Part shown: in pieces, positions 18,055 to 20,120 of the stretch
How the letters are laid out: every line of letters starts with the position of its first letter
How positions within the stretch are numbered: position 1 is the first letter of the stretch
Translations under genes and position numbers: made by a program
Notes under the pieces: model-generated
What the model saw: the letters and a program-made list of their open reading frames with translations, nothing else
What the model was told of the DNA's origin: nothing
Database searches by the model: none
Virus record (IMG/VR): IMGVR_UViG_3300025960_000024
Coordinates: 1 to 20,120 of that record
Reading direction: 5' to 3' (one strand)
Length of the DNA stretch: 20,120 nucleotides
DNA from: a virus

Positions 18055-20120
18055 TTATGGGGCGGGTTTCAGCCCAATGAGATATGAGGTCCAGGCACCG
18101 CCGAATGCGCTGTTGTTTGTGTGTGATTTGTCGCCAGTGGCACCCGCCAAAGCCAGCGTCCCATCGGCGATGTACATCAAGACCTGATCGACGCGTTCTG
18201 TGAACGTTGGCGTTGTTCCGGTCGGCGGCACGGTGTCGGCGGTGTTATCGGCCCAATCCGTTTCGGTAAAAACAATGAAGGTGTTGGCAACAGTGGTTGT
18301 GAAACCCAGTGCGGTTGATATCGTGCCGGTCCCGGTATTTGTTGTTGGTGTGGGACTGAATGGAGTAGCTATGTCTACTCCGGTGTAACGCATGACGACG
18401 CCGCAGGACGATCCGCCGGCAGGGTGTGTGAACAAATAATCACCGCTCTCCGACGAGGCAATTTTGTAGAAGATGCTGAATTTAACGAAAAAGCCCGCAA
18501 CAGTAGCTTGGATGGGTGAGCCCGGAAGCGTGCTCCAACCACCTGGCGGGGTTGGCGTCGTTGGGCTGCTGCTCTGACCAACAGCCAGATAGGCGATAAG
18601 CAAATCGTTGTTGGCAATACCGGCTGGCGCAGCCAGGGTGGAGTTGGTTCGCGCGGCATAATTCAGATAGGTGCCAGCACTGCCAAAAGAGACAGTTGGG
18701 CCGCTACCGCCAGTGCTTCCGTCAAAAGGTGAACCTGCGTTCGGGCCATCGGCCCAATTGTTGTCTGACCTGACGTTGCCTGTCGTTCCCCATACGGGTT
18801 GGGATGGATGTATTGCTCCGTTCGAGCCGCCATTCGGGTAGAACAGCGTCGTCATCCTATTCCCGGTCATCTTCATGTTCTGTGCCGCCGGTCCCCCGGC
18901 ATAGATGCAGTAACCGGTGCCGCCGATATAATTATTCTCCATCTTGTAGCCGAGCGATCCGTCCCGGTTAGTGCCGGTGCCGGGATAGCTGCCGAAGTCG
19001 TTGAAGAATGCAATGCAATCGGTTTGCTCAATGACATTGCCATCTTCATCAGGCGTTGCGATCACTATGTTGTTGCGCAAGACCAAGGCATTTGTCTCGC
19101 CACCGTTGAAGGCAATGCCATTGAGATGAAAACCCGGATTAAACAACGACAATTTTGAAATATAATTTTCGGTCACTTCGTTGTTGGCTGGCAAATTCAT
19201 CTGCACGCCGGTCGTCGTGTAAGAGACGTAATTGCGATAGATGATTGACGAAGGAGCGTGACTGATCTTTATCGGAACTTCATTGCTATCCGCAGAGTGG
19301 CCGCTCAAGCCACCCAAGTCGCAAAAGAAGACATGAAGGTTTCCGGTGTTGTCGGATTGAGTGTTGAAAAAGCCGGGAGCAGTGCTCGGACCTCGGAACC
19401 GACAACCCCGGAATAGGTATGAATTACCTGTATTGAGAAGAAAGCCACCTTGTGAGAAATCCTTGAATTGAAGCACACGGGTTCCAGCCGGGATGAAGTA
19501 GCCGTCGATGGTCAATCCGCCTGCTGGAACAATTCCGCCTCGATTGGTGACGGTGTTGTTATAGACATACGTTCCGGGTTCGATGAATGTGGCCTCGTTG
19601 TCGGCCCGCCAATTGCCACCGCCAGGCGGTGTGATGACTTGCAGATTGGCAGGGTATCCCGCGCTTCCGAGCAGCGCAGTCGGCCCGACATTCACTCCGG
19701 CTGATCCTTGTGGGATTAGCTGACTGCCGTGGGTGATGCTACCGGCCGTGGTAAATGTCACGATGTTATCGGTACTGGTAGACGCCGAGTTTGCATTGCC
19801 TGCAAGGTCCGTCACCACTGTCGCCGGGATGGTTGCCACCACGTCGCCGTCTCCGGTCATGCCGGTCACGGCAACATTGTAGGTCGGCCCGCTGCCGGTC
19901 ACTGCCGCTGCCAGCGTGCCCGCTGCCGTGCTGCCGGCGAAGCTGACATCGCTGCTGGTGAAGCCGATGACTGCCTCGCTGAAGACAATGGTAAAATTTA
20001 TCGGCGCCGTAGTTGCGGGATCGGCTTGGCCGGCGGCCTTGTTGATAGTCACGCTCGGCGCGGTAGCGTCGAACATGACGGTGGCTGACATGGATGCGGG
20101 GGATGGAGCGCCCGTCGCAT
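18055..20120 (-). CDS. Ig-like / beta-helix adhesin or tailspike-like surface protein (5' end outside window)
   Basis: The frame is open to the right edge. The first ATG (20091) has no ribosome site and falls just before a domain whose usual beginning is upstream, so the protein is probably longer. Numbering from that ATG: residues about 10-115 are a bacterial Ig-like domain (APSVTINKAAGQADPATTAP, INFTIVFSEAV, TYNVAVTGMTGDGDVVATIP, VTDLAGNA). Residues about 150-470 are a right-handed beta-helix of the pectate-lyase/tailspike sort, with short repeats ending in Asn/Asp (YRNYVSY, TENYISK, LRNNIVIA, MENNYIG, MTGNRMT). Residues about 485-678 form a beta-sandwich (NDLLIAYLAVG, PPGGWSTLPG, FYKIASSESGDYLFTHPAG, VMRYTGVDIATPF) like terminal domains of many surface proteins. 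Such proteins bind or degrade cell-surface sugars. It ends before a strong terminator, upstream of the scaffold gene, an unusual place. Catalytic residues are not identified. Confidence 0.75.
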   Translation of the reverse strand, partial: ATGAPSPASMSATVMFDATAPSVTINKAAGQADPATTAPINFTIVFSEAVIGFTSSDVSFAGSTAAGTLAAAVTGSGPTYNVAVTGMTGDGDVVATIPATVVTDLAGNANSASTSTDNIVTFTTAGSITHGSQLIPQGSAGVNVGPTALLGSAGYPANLQVITPPGGGNWRADNEATFIEPGTYVYNNTVTNRGGIVPAGGLTIDGYFIPAGTRVLQFKDFSQGGFLLNTGNSYLFRGCRFRGPSTAPGFFNTQSDNTGNLHVFFCDLGGLSGHSADSNEVPIKISHAPSSIIYRNYVSYTTTGVQMNLPANNEVTENYISKLSLFNPGFHLNGIAFNGGETNALVLRNNIVIATPDEDGNVIEQTDCIAFFNDFGSYPGTGTNRDGSLGYKMENNYIGGTGYCIYAGGPAAQNMKMTGNRMTTLFYPNGGSNGAIHPSQPVWGTTGNVRSDNNWADGPNAGSPFDGSTGGSGPTVSFGSAGTYLNYAARTNSTLAAPAGIANNDLLIAYLAVGQSSSPTTPTPPGGWSTLPGSPIQATVAGFFVKFSIFYKIASSESGDYLFTHPAGGSSCGVVMRYTGVDIATPFSPTPTTNTGTGTISTALGFTTTVANTFIVFTETDWADNTADTVPPTGTTPTFTERVDQVLMYIADGTLALAGATGDKSHTNNSAFGGAWTSYLIGLKPAP

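Overview
The window is part of a tailed-phage genome with a P22-like (short-tailed, podovirus) virion. The base composition is GC-rich. The integrase, the excisionase-like protein and the endolysin resemble types known from phages of alphaproteobacteria (rhizobial or Bradyrhizobium-like hosts). That host assignment is inferred from protein style only. I see no bacterial chromosomal gene, tRNA or rRNA.

Left part (1-2723, plus strand): the 3' end of a RecT-type recombinase gene, then several very short overlapping genes (three with coiled-coil character and one possible nested membrane peptide), a winged-helix excisionase-like protein and a tyrosine integrase. They are joined by ATGA overlaps and read as one early or integration operon. 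Next comes a 178-bp gap (2724-2901), the longest non-coding stretch. It holds several inverted repeats and is where attP is expected, since the integrase points into it.

Right part (2902 to the right edge, minus strand): one long late operon that converges on the integrase. In transcription order, from the right edge leftward, it encodes: an Ig-like/beta-helix adhesin (5'-truncated), scaffold (302 aa, gp8-like), major coat (432 aa, P22 gp5 family), a 151-aa unknown, a gp4-like head completion protein, a gp10-like tail hub protein, a 71-aa unknown, three proteins whose order and sizes match the P22 ejection proteins gp7/gp20/gp16, a collar-domain tail protein, a 117-aa beta-rich protein, an 841-aa tail fibre with a glycine-rich tip, a 97-aa unknown, a 108-aa one-span membrane protein and a zinc amidase endolysin. 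Most neighbours overlap by 1-4 bases or touch. Portal and terminase genes are not here and probably lie beyond the right edge.

Two good Rho-independent terminators lie inside the late operon, each directly before a gene start: after the adhesin and after the collar protein. A third, terminator-like hairpin lies inside the collar gene just after its start. This suggests either antitermination or insertion of extra cassettes (adhesin, fibre). Because integrase and late genes converge on a single intergenic gap with no host DNA between them, the sequence looks like an unintegrated phage genome or circularised/metagenomic phage form, not an integrated prophage end.
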